A stretch of 64,000 bases of DNA from IMG/VR virus record IMGVR_UViG_3300045283_000116, positions 20,693 to 84,692 of that record. One strand, given 5' to 3'. The notes beneath the pieces were generated by a model. It was not told the origin of the DNA and ran no database searches. It saw only the letters and a list, made by a program, of their open reading frames with translations. Source of the stretch: a virus. Position numbers and translations under genes: made by a program. Shown one piece after another: positions 7,078 through 16,677 of the stretch; the stretch's first letter is position 1, and every line of letters starts with the position of its first letter.

Positions 7078-10000
7078 TCGCAGCATCAACCCCGAGACCA
7101 ACGTCAAGCTCGACAAGCTCGAGTCGACCGTCTCGCGTTTGGACACCCGCCTCGGGCAGGAGGCGCAGATCGCACGGGAGAACGCGGCGAAAGTCGAACG
7201 CGCCGCTACGCGCCGCGCTGCCGCCGCGGAGCGAGGGACTGCACCCGCGGCGGGACCGACCGAGAAGGCGACGATCGACGAGGCCACGCTGAGCACCGAG
7301 CGCCTCGTCAAGGCGCAGGCGGATGCGCTGGCCGCGGCGCGGCAACGGCTGGCGGTCGAGCAGGAGGAGGGCCGAGTCCTCGCCGCGAACGCGGCCACGA
7401 TCAGCGCGCAAGCTGAACGGGTCCGCGCGGCCGCGCGCCAAGAGAGCCCGCTGCTCCAAGCTGCGACTCGAGTCCAGCGTCTCAACGATCCGGCGCTGAT
7501 CCAGGCCCGTGCCGAGCAGGAGGCGGCGATCGCGGCCCGCGGCCGGGCGTACTCGTCGCAGAAACTTCTCGGCCCCGGCCCGCAGCCGACACCGCAGCTC
7601 CTCCTCGGCGCGGGTCCACAGCCACCGCCGCAACGCCTGCTCACGGCGGGCGAAGACCTGTCGAAGGTCGCCAAGGGCTACGGCGACATGGAGCACGCCC
7701 AGGCCGCCGCGGAAACCCAGACGGCTCGCTCGACCCAGACGACCAGCCTGTTCTCCCGCGAGCTACGAGAGCTCGACGCCCAGCTTGAGTACGAGGCGCG
7801 CGCCTACAACCTCGCGGCCGACGCTGCGGCCCGGCATGGCCTGCTGACCAGCGAGACGATCGGCTACATGGCGCGCGGTCAGGTGACGGCCCGCCAGTTC
7901 GGCGCGGAGATCCTCGGCACGATTGGCAAGTTCGCGGGCTGGACGGCCGCGGCGTCCCTGACCTTCGGCGCGGTTCGCGCGCTCGGCCTGCTGGGCAAGG
8001 GCGCGGTCGACGCGGCGTCCGGTGTCGGGCTCGTCTCGCGCGTCCTGAACAACGTCGACTCGTCGAAGCTCCAGCAGAGCTTCCGGGACCTCAGCGCGCA
8101 GTTCAACGTCCCGATCGAAGACACGGTGCAGGCGGTCTACGGCTCGGCCAAGGTCTTCAACGACCAGGCCGACGCGGTGCAGGGGGCCACGGTCGCGTTG
8201 TACGCGATGAAGGTCGGCGAGCTCACCGCCGCTCAGTCGACGCAGTACCTCAACGCGATCGTCAACGGCTTCAAGCTCACTGCCGCCGACCTGCTGCCCG
8301 TTCTCGACTCGGTCAACAACGTGCAGAACCGTTTTGGCGGCAACCAGGGCCAGCTCATCGCGGGCGTCGCCAAGGCTGCGGGCGCGTTCCGGCTGGCGGG
8401 CGGCAACTTCCGCGACCTGATCGCCCTGATCGAGACCGGCACGAAGCTGACCGGCGCGTCCGGGGAGAACGTTGGTACGGCGATCTCGCGCGCCGCGTCG
8501 AGACAGCTCACACCGCAGGGCGCTGCGGCCCTGCGGTCGGTCGGGATCACGCCGGGCGGCGGGTTCATGGACACCCTGACGCAGGCGGTCAAGCTCGCCA
8601 AGGACGCGTCGCCGGAGCAGGTCAACGCCCTCGCGCGAGCCCTGGTCCCTTCGGGTGGTCAATTCGCCCGGTTCTTCATCCCGATCATCCAGAACCCGCA
8701 GCTCTTGCGGCGGATTCAGGGCGCGGCCGGGGAGGACCAGGCTCAGGGTTCCGCCGCTCGCGAGTTGCGCCACGCCCTCGGGCAGGTCAACGAGCAGATC
8801 AGCGCCATCGGCCACGGGATCGAGCGACTCGGGTCGGCGTTTGCGTCGGCCGGTGGCCTCGGCGGCGTCGGACTGCTGGTTCGCGTCCTGAACCAGGGCC
8901 TCACGATGACGACGAGCCTGGTCGAGGAGATCAGCAAGATCCCCGGCATCAAGGTCGCCCTCCCGTTCCTTGAGCTGTACGGGATCGTCAGGGCGCTCAA
9001 GTTCTTCAACCTTGGCGGGTCGCTGCCGGGAGCCCAGCCGGGATCGCTTCGCGGCGGCATCCAGGGTCTCGTCACTGCGAGCCCGGAGCGGATTCAGAAC
9101 CGGGAGATCCTCAAGGACTTCGAGTCCGAGCGAAACCAGCTTTCCGGCGAGGCTCAGAACGCTGCGAGGGCAAGCCGCCTGGCCGCTTCGCGAGCGAAGA
9201 ACCTCGCGATCGCAGCAGAGCAGATGGCTGTCGGGACGGAGGAGCAGGAGGCGGCGGTAGAGCGCGCCAACGTCGCGTTCCGCAAGTCGACCGAGGCGGC
9301 GCTGCTCTCCGCGCAGAAGGCCGAGGAGTTCCAGGCGCTCAACGAGCGCGAGGGCATCTACCGCTCCCTCCAGAGGGGCGGGATGGCCCCCATCCCAGCG
9401 ATCACCGCCGCGGGCGGCAGGTTCGGGACCGGCACCCTGGAGCACGGGGCTGGTGGCGTACCGGTCGAGTACGCACGGTCGCTCGACGCGGCGGCCGTGG
9501 CCGACCACAGGGCCGCGGTGGAGGCGGAGGCGTCGGCGAGGACTCGGGCCACGGCGGCAGCCGATGTCGTGGCGGCCGAGGAGGTCGCAGGCGCGCGCCG
9601 GGTGGCGGTCGTGCGGGAGGGCGTCACCACCATCTCCGAGATCGAGGCGGTCGGGATGGCCGCAGTGGCGACCCGCTGGGAAGTCGGGATGGAGCGGATC
9701 ACCGCGGCCACCGTTGCCGGATTCGGCGTGATGGGAGCGGCGGTGAGGGTGGGACGCGCCGTCCCCGGTGCCGTTCGCACGGGGCTCGGAGCACGGATTG
9801 GCGGGCCGGTCGAAGCGCTGTTCGTCGCCGGGATCACCAGCAAGGCGATCTACGACCACTACGACAACTACGCCAAGCAGGAAAAGAGCTTCTCGGACGC
9901 GGCGAACGCCGGGACGGTGAACCTCGAGAAGACGGTTACGCAGGGCAAGGCGATCCAGAAGCAGAACGAGGTCACGGCGACAGGGCTGCTGAGCGACGTT

Positions 10001-12091
10001 GCGCAGGGCAAGGTCGGAGACCTCTACTTCAAGGTCACGACCGGAGTCGGGAATTGGGTCAGGGACCAGCTCGGGCTTTTCAACCAGGCCAAGCAGGACC
10101 GGGAGAACACGGAGGCGCTCGCGTCGGAGCTTGCGCATCAGAGGCTCGCTCAGGGCACCGGCATCACGCGCACCGACCGACAGTCGCTCATCGACGAGCA
10201 GTTGAGGAACCTCCCCGACTGGTATCGCAGCAACCCGGCGGTCCAGCGGCAGGCCGCTCAGGTGGCCGACCGGGAGATAGCGGCAGCCAAACGACGCGGG
10301 GCCGCGGGGCAGGGCACGCTCCTGACGACGAACCAGATCGACCGGGGGCTCAGGCAGCGACTCGCCGACGCCACGAGCGACAAGGAACGCTTCGACGCCT
10401 ACGACAAGGCGTCGAGCGACTTGAGCAACTCCTACGCCACGATCTTCGGCGGGAGGCAGGCCAAGGCGGCGTCGGCTGCCGAGCGGTCCAAGGTCGTCGC
10501 AGGCCGGGCGCTCCTGTCCGCCCAGACGGGCGACTGGACCGCGCTCCAGAAGGCACTTGCGGACGGCTCGATCTCCCTCGACGGCTACGCCCAGGCGATC
10601 ACCGACACGATCGCCCAGACGGGCGTCACGGGCGTCACGGTCAAGAGGGCGCAGTACGGGATCGAGCAGGCCCTCACGAACCTCGGCAAGGCGGCGTTGC
10701 TGGGTCCCGCGGGTCAGGGCGACGCGACGAAAGCGCTCAAGCAGATCAAGGACATCCAGGACTCGATCACCGGACCTGCCCAGCAGAACTTCCAGACCGC
10801 GTTGTCTCTCGCGCAGACCCCGCAGCAGGACGAGGCGGCTCGCCAGACCTACCTGGATCAGGCCCCCCGCTTCATCATGGGGGTCTTCAACAGGAGGATT
10901 CGCGCCGCGCTGGCCGACATCGCGCGACTCCAGCTTCTCCCTCGCACGACCGCCAATCTGCAAGCGCTCCGCGAGGACAGGTCGACCCTCGCGCAGACCC
11001 GCCAGCAGAGGGGCCTGTACCAGCCGACGTTCGACGCGACGGTCCTACAACAGAGCCAGCAGCATCTCGAGCAGAGCGTCTTCCCGCTGATCGACTCGAG
11101 GGCCGCGCTCGCCGAGGCCAGAACCTCAGACCCGACCGAGAAGATGCGGATCGCGCTGGAGGCAATCAACCACAAGATCCGCGACATGGTGAAGGCGCAC
11201 CTGACGCACACCAAGGAGTTCATCGACCTCCAGACCGCGGCCGCCACGGCGTTGCAGAACGTCGCCGACAACGCCGTGCAGCAGTACGACGACCAGGCCG
11301 CGGTCGCCGACTCGGCCGCGGGGATCGGAGCGACCCAGGCCCAGAAGCTCACGACGGCGCTCAACCGCTCGATCGACCGGCTCGCATTCCTGCGCAGCCA
11401 CCACGCCTCCGCACACGACATCTCCCAGCAGATCGTCGCGGTCAACAACAACCGCGCGGCGTGGCAGGACTACCTGACCGGCCAGGCCCAGGCGTACGTC
11501 CGGGCGTCGGCCAATCTCGCGGCGAGCGGCACCACAGACCCGGTGAAGCTCGCAGATATCAACTTGAGGCGCGACATCCAGTTGAGCAAGTACGCGCAGA
11601 CCCCGGCCGAGAAGATCGACGCGCTCGCCACGGTCCGTAGCGACCGGCAAGCTCGGCGTCAGGCGGGCTGGCAGGACCGGCTGGACACGATCAACTTCAA
11701 CCTCGACATGGGCCGGATCAGCAAGGACATCGCCGCCACGGAGATCGAGGCGCTGGCCCGGAGGGTCAAGAACAACAAGGCGTACAAGAACCAGCTCCTG
11801 CTGCAAGCGCACGAGCTCCGCGCGTCCCAGGCTGACGCCAGCAACTACGAGCTCAACGTCGGCAACATCAAGTTCCCGACCGCGTACGAGGTCATGCGCG
11901 GCATCGGGCAGGCCAACAAGGCTTCGTCGCGGACGCTGAGCACCGGCAACGTTCATGCGACTGCAAACGCAACTATCAACGTCAACGTGGCGAACAGGGG
12001 CGACGTGGGCGCGGTCTCCGACGCGATCGACACGGTTCTGTCGACTCACGTCCGATCCACGCTGCGGGCGAAGGGAGTGCTTGGCGGATGA
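7070..12091 (+). CDS. Tape measure protein
   Basis: 1673 residues, the second largest gene here. It has long Ala/Gln/Arg-rich coiled-coil stretches (residues about 10-140 and 1060-1550) and a hydrophobic region around residues 280-320. A second hydrophobic Ala/Val/Gly-rich stretch lies near 860-930. Such proteins set tail length and carry membrane-active segments. At about 1.5 angstroms per residue this predicts a tail of roughly 250 nm. A palindromic GACTCGAGTC lies at 7465. Confidence 0.93.
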   Translation: MADRSINPETNVKLDKLESTVSRLDTRLGQEAQIARENAAKVERAATRRAAAAERGTAPAAGPTEKATIDEATLSTERLVKAQADALAAARQRLAVEQEEGRVLAANAATISAQAERVRAAARQESPLLQAATRVQRLNDPALIQARAEQEAAIAARGRAYSSQKLLGPGPQPTPQLLLGAGPQPPPQRLLTAGEDLSKVAKGYGDMEHAQAAAETQTARSTQTTSLFSRELRELDAQLEYEARAYNLAADAAARHGLLTSETIGYMARGQVTARQFGAEILGTIGKFAGWTAAASLTFGAVRALGLLGKGAVDAASGVGLVSRVLNNVDSSKLQQSFRDLSAQFNVPIEDTVQAVYGSAKVFNDQADAVQGATVALYAMKVGELTAAQSTQYLNAIVNGFKLTAADLLPVLDSVNNVQNRFGGNQGQLIAGVAKAAGAFRLAGGNFRDLIALIETGTKLTGASGENVGTAISRAASRQLTPQGAAALRSVGITPGGGFMDTLTQAVKLAKDASPEQVNALARALVPSGGQFARFFIPIIQNPQLLRRIQGAAGEDQAQGSAARELRHALGQVNEQISAIGHGIERLGSAFASAGGLGGVGLLVRVLNQGLTMTTSLVEEISKIPGIKVALPFLELYGIVRALKFFNLGGSLPGAQPGSLRGGIQGLVTASPERIQNREILKDFESERNQLSGEAQNAARASRLAASRAKNLAIAAEQMAVGTEEQEAAVERANVAFRKSTEAALLSAQKAEEFQALNEREGIYRSLQRGGMAPIPAITAAGGRFGTGTLEHGAGGVPVEYARSLDAAAVADHRAAVEAEASARTRATAAADVVAAEEVAGARRVAVVREGVTTISEIEAVGMAAVATRWEVGMERITAATVAGFGVMGAAVRVGRAVPGAVRTGLGARIGGPVEALFVAGITSKAIYDHYDNYAKQEKSFSDAANAGTVNLEKTVTQGKAIQKQNEVTATGLLSDVAQGKVGDLYFKVTTGVGNWVRDQLGLFNQAKQDRENTEALASELAHQRLAQGTGITRTDRQSLIDEQLRNLPDWYRSNPAVQRQAAQVADREIAAAKRRGAAGQGTLLTTNQIDRGLRQRLADATSDKERFDAYDKASSDLSNSYATIFGGRQAKAASAAERSKVVAGRALLSAQTGDWTALQKALADGSISLDGYAQAITDTIAQTGVTGVTVKRAQYGIEQALTNLGKAALLGPAGQGDATKALKQIKDIQDSITGPAQQNFQTALSLAQTPQQDEAARQTYLDQAPRFIMGVFNRRIRAALADIARLQLLPRTTANLQALREDRSTLAQTRQQRGLYQPTFDATVLQQSQQHLEQSVFPLIDSRAALAEARTSDPTEKMRIALEAINHKIRDMVKAHLTHTKEFIDLQTAAATALQNVADNAVQQYDDQAAVADSAAGIGATQAQKLTTALNRSIDRLAFLRSHHASAHDISQQIVAVNNNRAAWQDYLTGQAQAYVRASANLAASGTTDPVKLADINLRRDIQLSKYAQTPAEKIDALATVRSDRQARRQAGWQDRLDTINFNLDMGRISKDIAATEIEALARRVKNNKAYKNQLLLQAHELRASQADASNYELNVGNIKFPTAYEVMRGIGQANKASSRTLSTGNVHATANATINVNVANRGDVGAVSDAIDTVLSTHVRSTLRAKGVLGG

Positions 12092-12531
12092 CCGTGGTGC
12101 ACAACGTCTTCACGAACCCGGCGACCGGCGACCAGTTCACGTGGCCGATCAACCACGACACCGAGGACATGGGCGGGCGCTCGCGGCAGATCACCTACAG
12201 CGGCAACACGAAGCAGGTCGGCCTGGTCCGCCAGCAGGGCGACAGTATCCCGATGCAGTTCAAGTACAGCGGAACGTTTTTCGATCAGGCGTCAATCCAG
12301 CGCATGTTCGACTTCTACAACCTCGGCCGCAGCCAGACGATCTACTTCACGGACTTCTCCGGGGCGATGTACGAAGTGCTCATCACGGAGTTCACGCCGG
12401 TCCGCAAGCGCACGGTGCGCAACAGCCGGGACTTCGCGCACGCCCCGACGTGGTACTGGACCTACACGATCACGATGGACGTGGTCACCGTTCTCGCTGG
12501 CTACCTGCTGGGCCACGTCGTCGACGCATGA
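12088..12531 (+). CDS. Distal tail-like minor tail protein
   Basis: 147 residues, ATGA overlap with the tape measure. It is beta-rich with aromatic strands (FKYSGTFFDQ, YWTYTITMDV). The gene directly after the tape measure normally encodes the distal tail protein that joins tube to baseplate. The N-terminal domain of Dit proteins is of similar size, and the galectin-like C-terminal domain would be missing. Confidence 0.65.
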   Translation: MTVVHNVFTNPATGDQFTWPINHDTEDMGGRSRQITYSGNTKQVGLVRQQGDSIPMQFKYSGTFFDQASIQRMFDFYNLGRSQTIYFTDFSGAMYEVLITEFTPVRKRTVRNSRDFAHAPTWYWTYTITMDVVTVLAGYLLGHVVDA

Positions 12532-14924
12532 GCCCTCGTCCACTCGGCGCACGCGGTGTCAAGGACGTACCGAAGCTCCGCGCCGCGCAGTTCCTCCAGC
12601 CGCCGAGCGCGGAGGCGGGTCCGGAGGGCAGCACCGGCTCTCGCGGCACAGCACCGATCGACACGATCAACCACTTCGCCGGGATCGGCTTCGACACGGT
12701 CAGCAACCAGGTCTACGGGACCTGCTGCCCCACGGGTATCGGCAACTTGATCCGCCTGACCTCGGGCTACTACACCGACCGGCAGATCCAGCCGTCGTCC
12801 GATGATGTCTACGACCTGTACCGGCGCGCGGGCAATCCGGGCTTCGTGCCGGGCGTGTCGGTCCAGGACGGCCCGGACGACCAGGGGTGCTATATCCAGG
12901 ACGCCCTCGACGAGGTCCGCATCAACGGGATGGGGGCGGGCAAGTACGGCCGGGTCTACGCCCTCGCGCACGCCACGGTCGACCACACGAATGAGGCGGA
13001 GCTCAAGCAGGCCATGCAGATTTTCGGCGGCCTGCTCTACCAGACGGAGATTTCGGCGGCCCAGGACGCGGCCTACGAGGTCGTCTACGCGGAGGCCACG
13101 GCCGGAATCCCGGTCGACCTCAAGGACCCTGACACGTGGTGGGACGGGTTCTCGGGGGAGGACCGTGGCGCTCATGTGACGGTGGCCGGAGCCTACGAGC
13201 CGACCGAGATGCAGGACATCATCACCTGGGGCTATCGCATCCCGACGACCCGCAACTACCGGCAGGTCAATGCGGGGCGTCTCCAGGAGGTCTGGATCGT
13301 CATCTGGCCGTGGACGCTGGAGCACCCGAACTTCCAGGAGGGCGTCGACTACGACGCGCTCCAGACCGCCTACCACGCCCTGACGGGCGGCAACCTGCCG
13401 CCGCAGCCGACCCCGACCTCGATCGCGGGGCGCTGGAAGTCCGGCAAGCACGTCGGGGCTGCCAAGCCGCGCGCGAATGTGATGGTCCGCCGCGGCCATT
13501 ACCACCGCCGCTACTCGGCCGACGGCGTGTGGCAGGCCGTCTGGGTCGCGGACTCCGACTGGATGGTCATCCCGAACATCACGCAGATCACGCTCGAGTC
13601 GAGCTTCGACAGCAACGGCGTGACGGTGGCGACCGTCCAGATGGACAACGTCGGCTACATCAATGCCGTGGGCGCTCTCGGCGATCCGTTCCACAAGATC
13701 GAGCGCGGCTGGTTCTCGCCGCTGCGGGCGTACAAGGCTCCGGGCCGTCCGAGCCTCTTTCACGAGCCGAACGAGTGGGACCGGCTGCTCACCGACTCGG
13801 TGGAGATCCACATCTCGCAGGGCTACGGGGACCAGATCGTCCCGACCTTCTCCGGGCTCATCGACTCGGCCACCGTCGGCGACCTGCCCGACCAGATCAC
13901 GCTGTCATGTCGCGACTTCGGTCTGAACCTCGTCGACAGCAAGCTGTTCGGCTGGAACATCGACCCCGACAAGCGTGATCCGGTGACGTTCTACGACCGC
14001 GGTCAGGTCCAGCAGCGCCTCGACTCCAAGGTCAAGGCCACGCGGGACGAGGGGGCTCTCCAGCAGAAGAAGGGCGTCCTCATCGACGACCTGTCCGACA
14101 TGGTGAAGATCGCCTGCCGATGGGGCGGCTGGAACGTCAACAACATGCGCATCGACCCGACCGGAAACCTCGGGCCGCACGGACTCAAGGCACAGGGAAT
14201 CGTGTTCGACGTGCAGAGCACGCTCATGGACATCATCAAGAAGGCGTGCGATCTGACCGGCTTCATCTTCTACATCGAGCCCGCGAGCGGCGCGCATCCC
14301 AACGGCCGCCCGGTGTTCAAGCAGTCCGAGGCCGCGGGCCAGAACCCGCCGATCTTCACGGAGATCCGCGACGACCAACTCCTGACTGGAGTCCAGTACC
14401 AGACGGACAACACGCAGAAGGCGAGCATCATCCGGGTCCGCGGCAAGCTCCCGAAGAACGGTCGCGGGGGTCTCAAGCTCGGCGGCGACCAGACCCTCGG
14501 GATCACCGGGCTCTACCGCCCGCCGTGGCACAAGACCATCTACCTGACGGGGACCGACCGCGACGCGCGCGTCCTGCGCCACGAGATCCACCAGGAGCCG
14601 CTGTTCACCACGCAGCACGAATGCGACCTGGCCGCTCAGTTGATCGCCTTCCGGCAGGCCCTCGCTGCCACCACGGCCACCGTCGAGATCCCGGCCTACC
14701 CGTACTTCTACCTCGACCGGGTCCTGACGCTCATGGATCGTCCGTCCGGGATCAATTCCCGCATGTGGCTGGCGCACATCACGAGCACGCAGACGTTGGG
14801 TCAGAACGGCACCTACAAGATGTCGCTCGGCGTGGCGCTGCTCGACAACCCGGACGTGTCGGAGGTCGTCAAGGATCTGATCGTCACGTGGGCCGAGCCG
14901 AACCTCGGGATTACGGGGTGGTGA
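12528..14924 (+). CDS. Tail hub protein with papain-like N-terminal domain
   Basis: 798 residues, ATGA overlap. The N-terminal 280 residues look like a papain-fold domain common in actinophage tail proteins. A Cys pair (YGTCCPTG, residues 66-67) is followed by a helix, and a later His sits in GAHVTVAG (about residue 215). From about residue 330 the protein resembles a tail hub/tail-associated lysin scaffold with beta-sheet domains. It probably forms the tail tip and may cleave a surface peptide during entry. Peptidase activity is inferred from the Cys/His pair. Confidence 0.65.
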   Translation: MSPRPLGARGVKDVPKLRAAQFLQPPSAEAGPEGSTGSRGTAPIDTINHFAGIGFDTVSNQVYGTCCPTGIGNLIRLTSGYYTDRQIQPSSDDVYDLYRRAGNPGFVPGVSVQDGPDDQGCYIQDALDEVRINGMGAGKYGRVYALAHATVDHTNEAELKQAMQIFGGLLYQTEISAAQDAAYEVVYAEATAGIPVDLKDPDTWWDGFSGEDRGAHVTVAGAYEPTEMQDIITWGYRIPTTRNYRQVNAGRLQEVWIVIWPWTLEHPNFQEGVDYDALQTAYHALTGGNLPPQPTPTSIAGRWKSGKHVGAAKPRANVMVRRGHYHRRYSADGVWQAVWVADSDWMVIPNITQITLESSFDSNGVTVATVQMDNVGYINAVGALGDPFHKIERGWFSPLRAYKAPGRPSLFHEPNEWDRLLTDSVEIHISQGYGDQIVPTFSGLIDSATVGDLPDQITLSCRDFGLNLVDSKLFGWNIDPDKRDPVTFYDRGQVQQRLDSKVKATRDEGALQQKKGVLIDDLSDMVKIACRWGGWNVNNMRIDPTGNLGPHGLKAQGIVFDVQSTLMDIIKKACDLTGFIFYIEPASGAHPNGRPVFKQSEAAGQNPPIFTEIRDDQLLTGVQYQTDNTQKASIIRVRGKLPKNGRGGLKLGGDQTLGITGLYRPPWHKTIYLTGTDRDARVLRHEIHQEPLFTTQHECDLAAQLIAFRQALAATTATVEIPAYPYFYLDRVLTLMDRPSGINSRMWLAHITSTQTLGQNGTYKMSLGVALLDNPDVSEVVKDLIVTWAEPNLGITGW

Positions 14925-15451
14925 TGAGCGACCAGGCCACATCCGTCCCGACCCATGCGCTTCACCGTTCGATCGGGACGCTGGCGCACGGTATCGCCCA
15001 GGAGATCCTCAATACCGAGCGCAGTCGGCAGTGGGGCGCGCTGCGCGAGTGCGTGGAGCAATTCCAGATTTCAGTCTCGGGAACCGCCTCGGACTACCCC
15101 GGCTGGCTGGAGCTCGAGCTCAAGTTCACGCAGCACTTCGTGACGGTGACCGGCAACCGGATGTCCGATCTCGAGCGGCCGCACTTCTACTACGGCTTCG
15201 AGCTTGTCACCGGCCAGTCCCAGAACGCGATCGTGATCGAGAACACGCCGGGCGGCGTGACCCGCTCGGACCCGGTGATGTTCTGCGCCGTCGTCACCGA
15301 ATGGGTCATCAGCGACGCCTCGATGGTGACCGGAGCCAAGCTCAAGCTCGGTGCCATCGCGCCGGGGGACACGGTCGTCTTCGACGGCTTCGTGCACGTC
15401 TCGTTCCAGGGGCTCGGGGCGACCTACCAAGACGAGGACACCCAGGAGTAG
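14924..15451 (+). CDS. Minor tail/baseplate protein
   Basis: 175 residues, start overlapping the hub stop (TGATG). After a helical N-terminus of about 45 residues it is beta-rich, with a jelly-roll-like spread of aromatic strands (FYYGFEL, FDGFVHVSFQG). It lies between hub and fibre genes, so it is probably a baseplate or fibre attachment protein. No family was recognised. Confidence 0.6.
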   Translation: MSDQATSVPTHALHRSIGTLAHGIAQEILNTERSRQWGALRECVEQFQISVSGTASDYPGWLELELKFTQHFVTVTGNRMSDLERPHFYYGFELVTGQSQNAIVIENTPGGVTRSDPVMFCAVVTEWVISDASMVTGAKLKLGAIAPGDTVVFDGFVHVSFQGLGATYQDEDTQE

Positions 15452-15453
15452 AC

Positions 15454-16677
15454 ATGGAGCAGACGATCTTCGCCGGACTGTCGACGCTGGAACCGGGCGA
15501 CGCCCTGTACGACAACGGCGCGGCGTTCACGGACCGCAACATCCGCACGATCGACAGCCTGCTCCAGCTCGGGACGGTCACGCACGTCCACGACGCCCAC
15601 GCACCGCTTCCTGCGCCTACCGTCGCACCTTCGGTCGTGGCGAACGCGACGGGCGGCCAGATCCCGGCGAACACCACGGTCTACTTCGGGCTGACCGCGG
15701 TGGATGCCTACGGCGGCGAGACGAACATCGGGCCGCTCGGCAGCGCTGCGACGCCGGGGGGCTTCGGGACGCCGACGATCGCCCCGTCCGCGGTTGCGAG
15801 CTACAGCGGCGGCAACCTGCCGATCGCGCAGTATTACTACGCCGTCACGCTCGCCGACGGGATGGGCGGCGAGACGGAGACCGGGCCGTACACGAGCCTG
15901 TCGCGCGACCCCGGCTACGCCAGCGGCCAGATCATCCTCAGCGGCCTGACGACGATTCTGCACTCGGAGGCGCTGGCGACCGGCTGGCGCGTCTACCGGT
16001 CCGTCAACGGCGGGCAGTTCGCCTTCCTCGCCTCGGGTGCGGCGGGGCAGGACACGGTCACCGACGACGGGAACCTGTGCGCCGACTGCACGCAAGCGCC
16101 GCCCACGGTGAGCACCACCGCCTCGACGGCGTCGATCGCGGTCACCGTGCCTCCGCTGGGCTCCGGGGCGTCCTCGTGGAGGCTGTACGGCGGGGTGTCG
16201 CCACCGTTCGGCTCGCCGTCGCTGGTCGGCACGGGCCTGGGCTCGGGTGGTGTCGGGTTCACCGTGACCACGTTGGGATTCCAGTCGGGATCTCCGCCGC
16301 CGGTCAGCCTGTCGAAGCCGGGCGCGAACAAGATCAACCCGGCGACCGACATGCTCCCCGCGGCGTCGGGTGCGATCACGCTGGGCGCTGGCTGCTCGGC
16401 GTATGGCACCGGCTATGCCGCGCCTCGAGTCTCACGAATGGCGCAGGATCTCCGGGTTCTGGAGGGCGTCGTCGCCGGACCGGGGACGGCCGGGAGCACG
16501 CTGGTGACCCTTGCCCCCGCGGATCGCCCGACTGCAATCCACGCTTTCAGCGTCGCGTCGCTCACTACGCCACGCAGCCAGGTCGGTGTCGACGTGATGC
16601 CGGACGGCCGAGTGGTGCTCGTCAACGCTGCGACCGCGGCCGTGTCCCTCGACGGGATCGCGTTCAGGGTGACGTAG
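15454..16677 (+). CDS. Tail fibre/baseplate protein, paralogue of the collagen fibre N-terminus
   Basis: 407 residues. Its first 45 residues (MEQTIFAGLSTL, then a GDAL...FTDRN pattern and HVHDAH) match the start of the next protein ([23 protein letters not shown]). Both then carry two fibronectin-like repeats of the YYY(A/T)VTL...GGET type. The shared N-terminal block is probably the particle attachment module, so this looks like a short partner fibre arising by duplication. It lies directly against the next start codon. Confidence 0.7.
   Translation: MEQTIFAGLSTLEPGDALYDNGAAFTDRNIRTIDSLLQLGTVTHVHDAHAPLPAPTVAPSVVANATGGQIPANTTVYFGLTAVDAYGGETNIGPLGSAATPGGFGTPTIAPSAVASYSGGNLPIAQYYYAVTLADGMGGETETGPYTSLSRDPGYASGQIILSGLTTILHSEALATGWRVYRSVNGGQFAFLASGAAGQDTVTDDGNLCADCTQAPPTVSTTASTASIAVTVPPLGSGASSWRLYGGVSPPFGSPSLVGTGLGSGGVGFTVTTLGFQSGSPPPVSLSKPGANKINPATDMLPAASGAITLGAGCSAYGTGYAAPRVSRMAQDLRVLEGVVAGPGTAGSTLVTLAPADRPTAIHAFSVASLTTPRSQVGVDVMPDGRVVLVNAATAAVSLDGIAFRVT

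Noticed and set aside
7763-10963. A 1066-residue minus-strand open frame under the tape measure gene
   Set aside because: Antisense shadow of a GC-rich coding region; the plus strand holds a typical tape measure protein with coiled coils.
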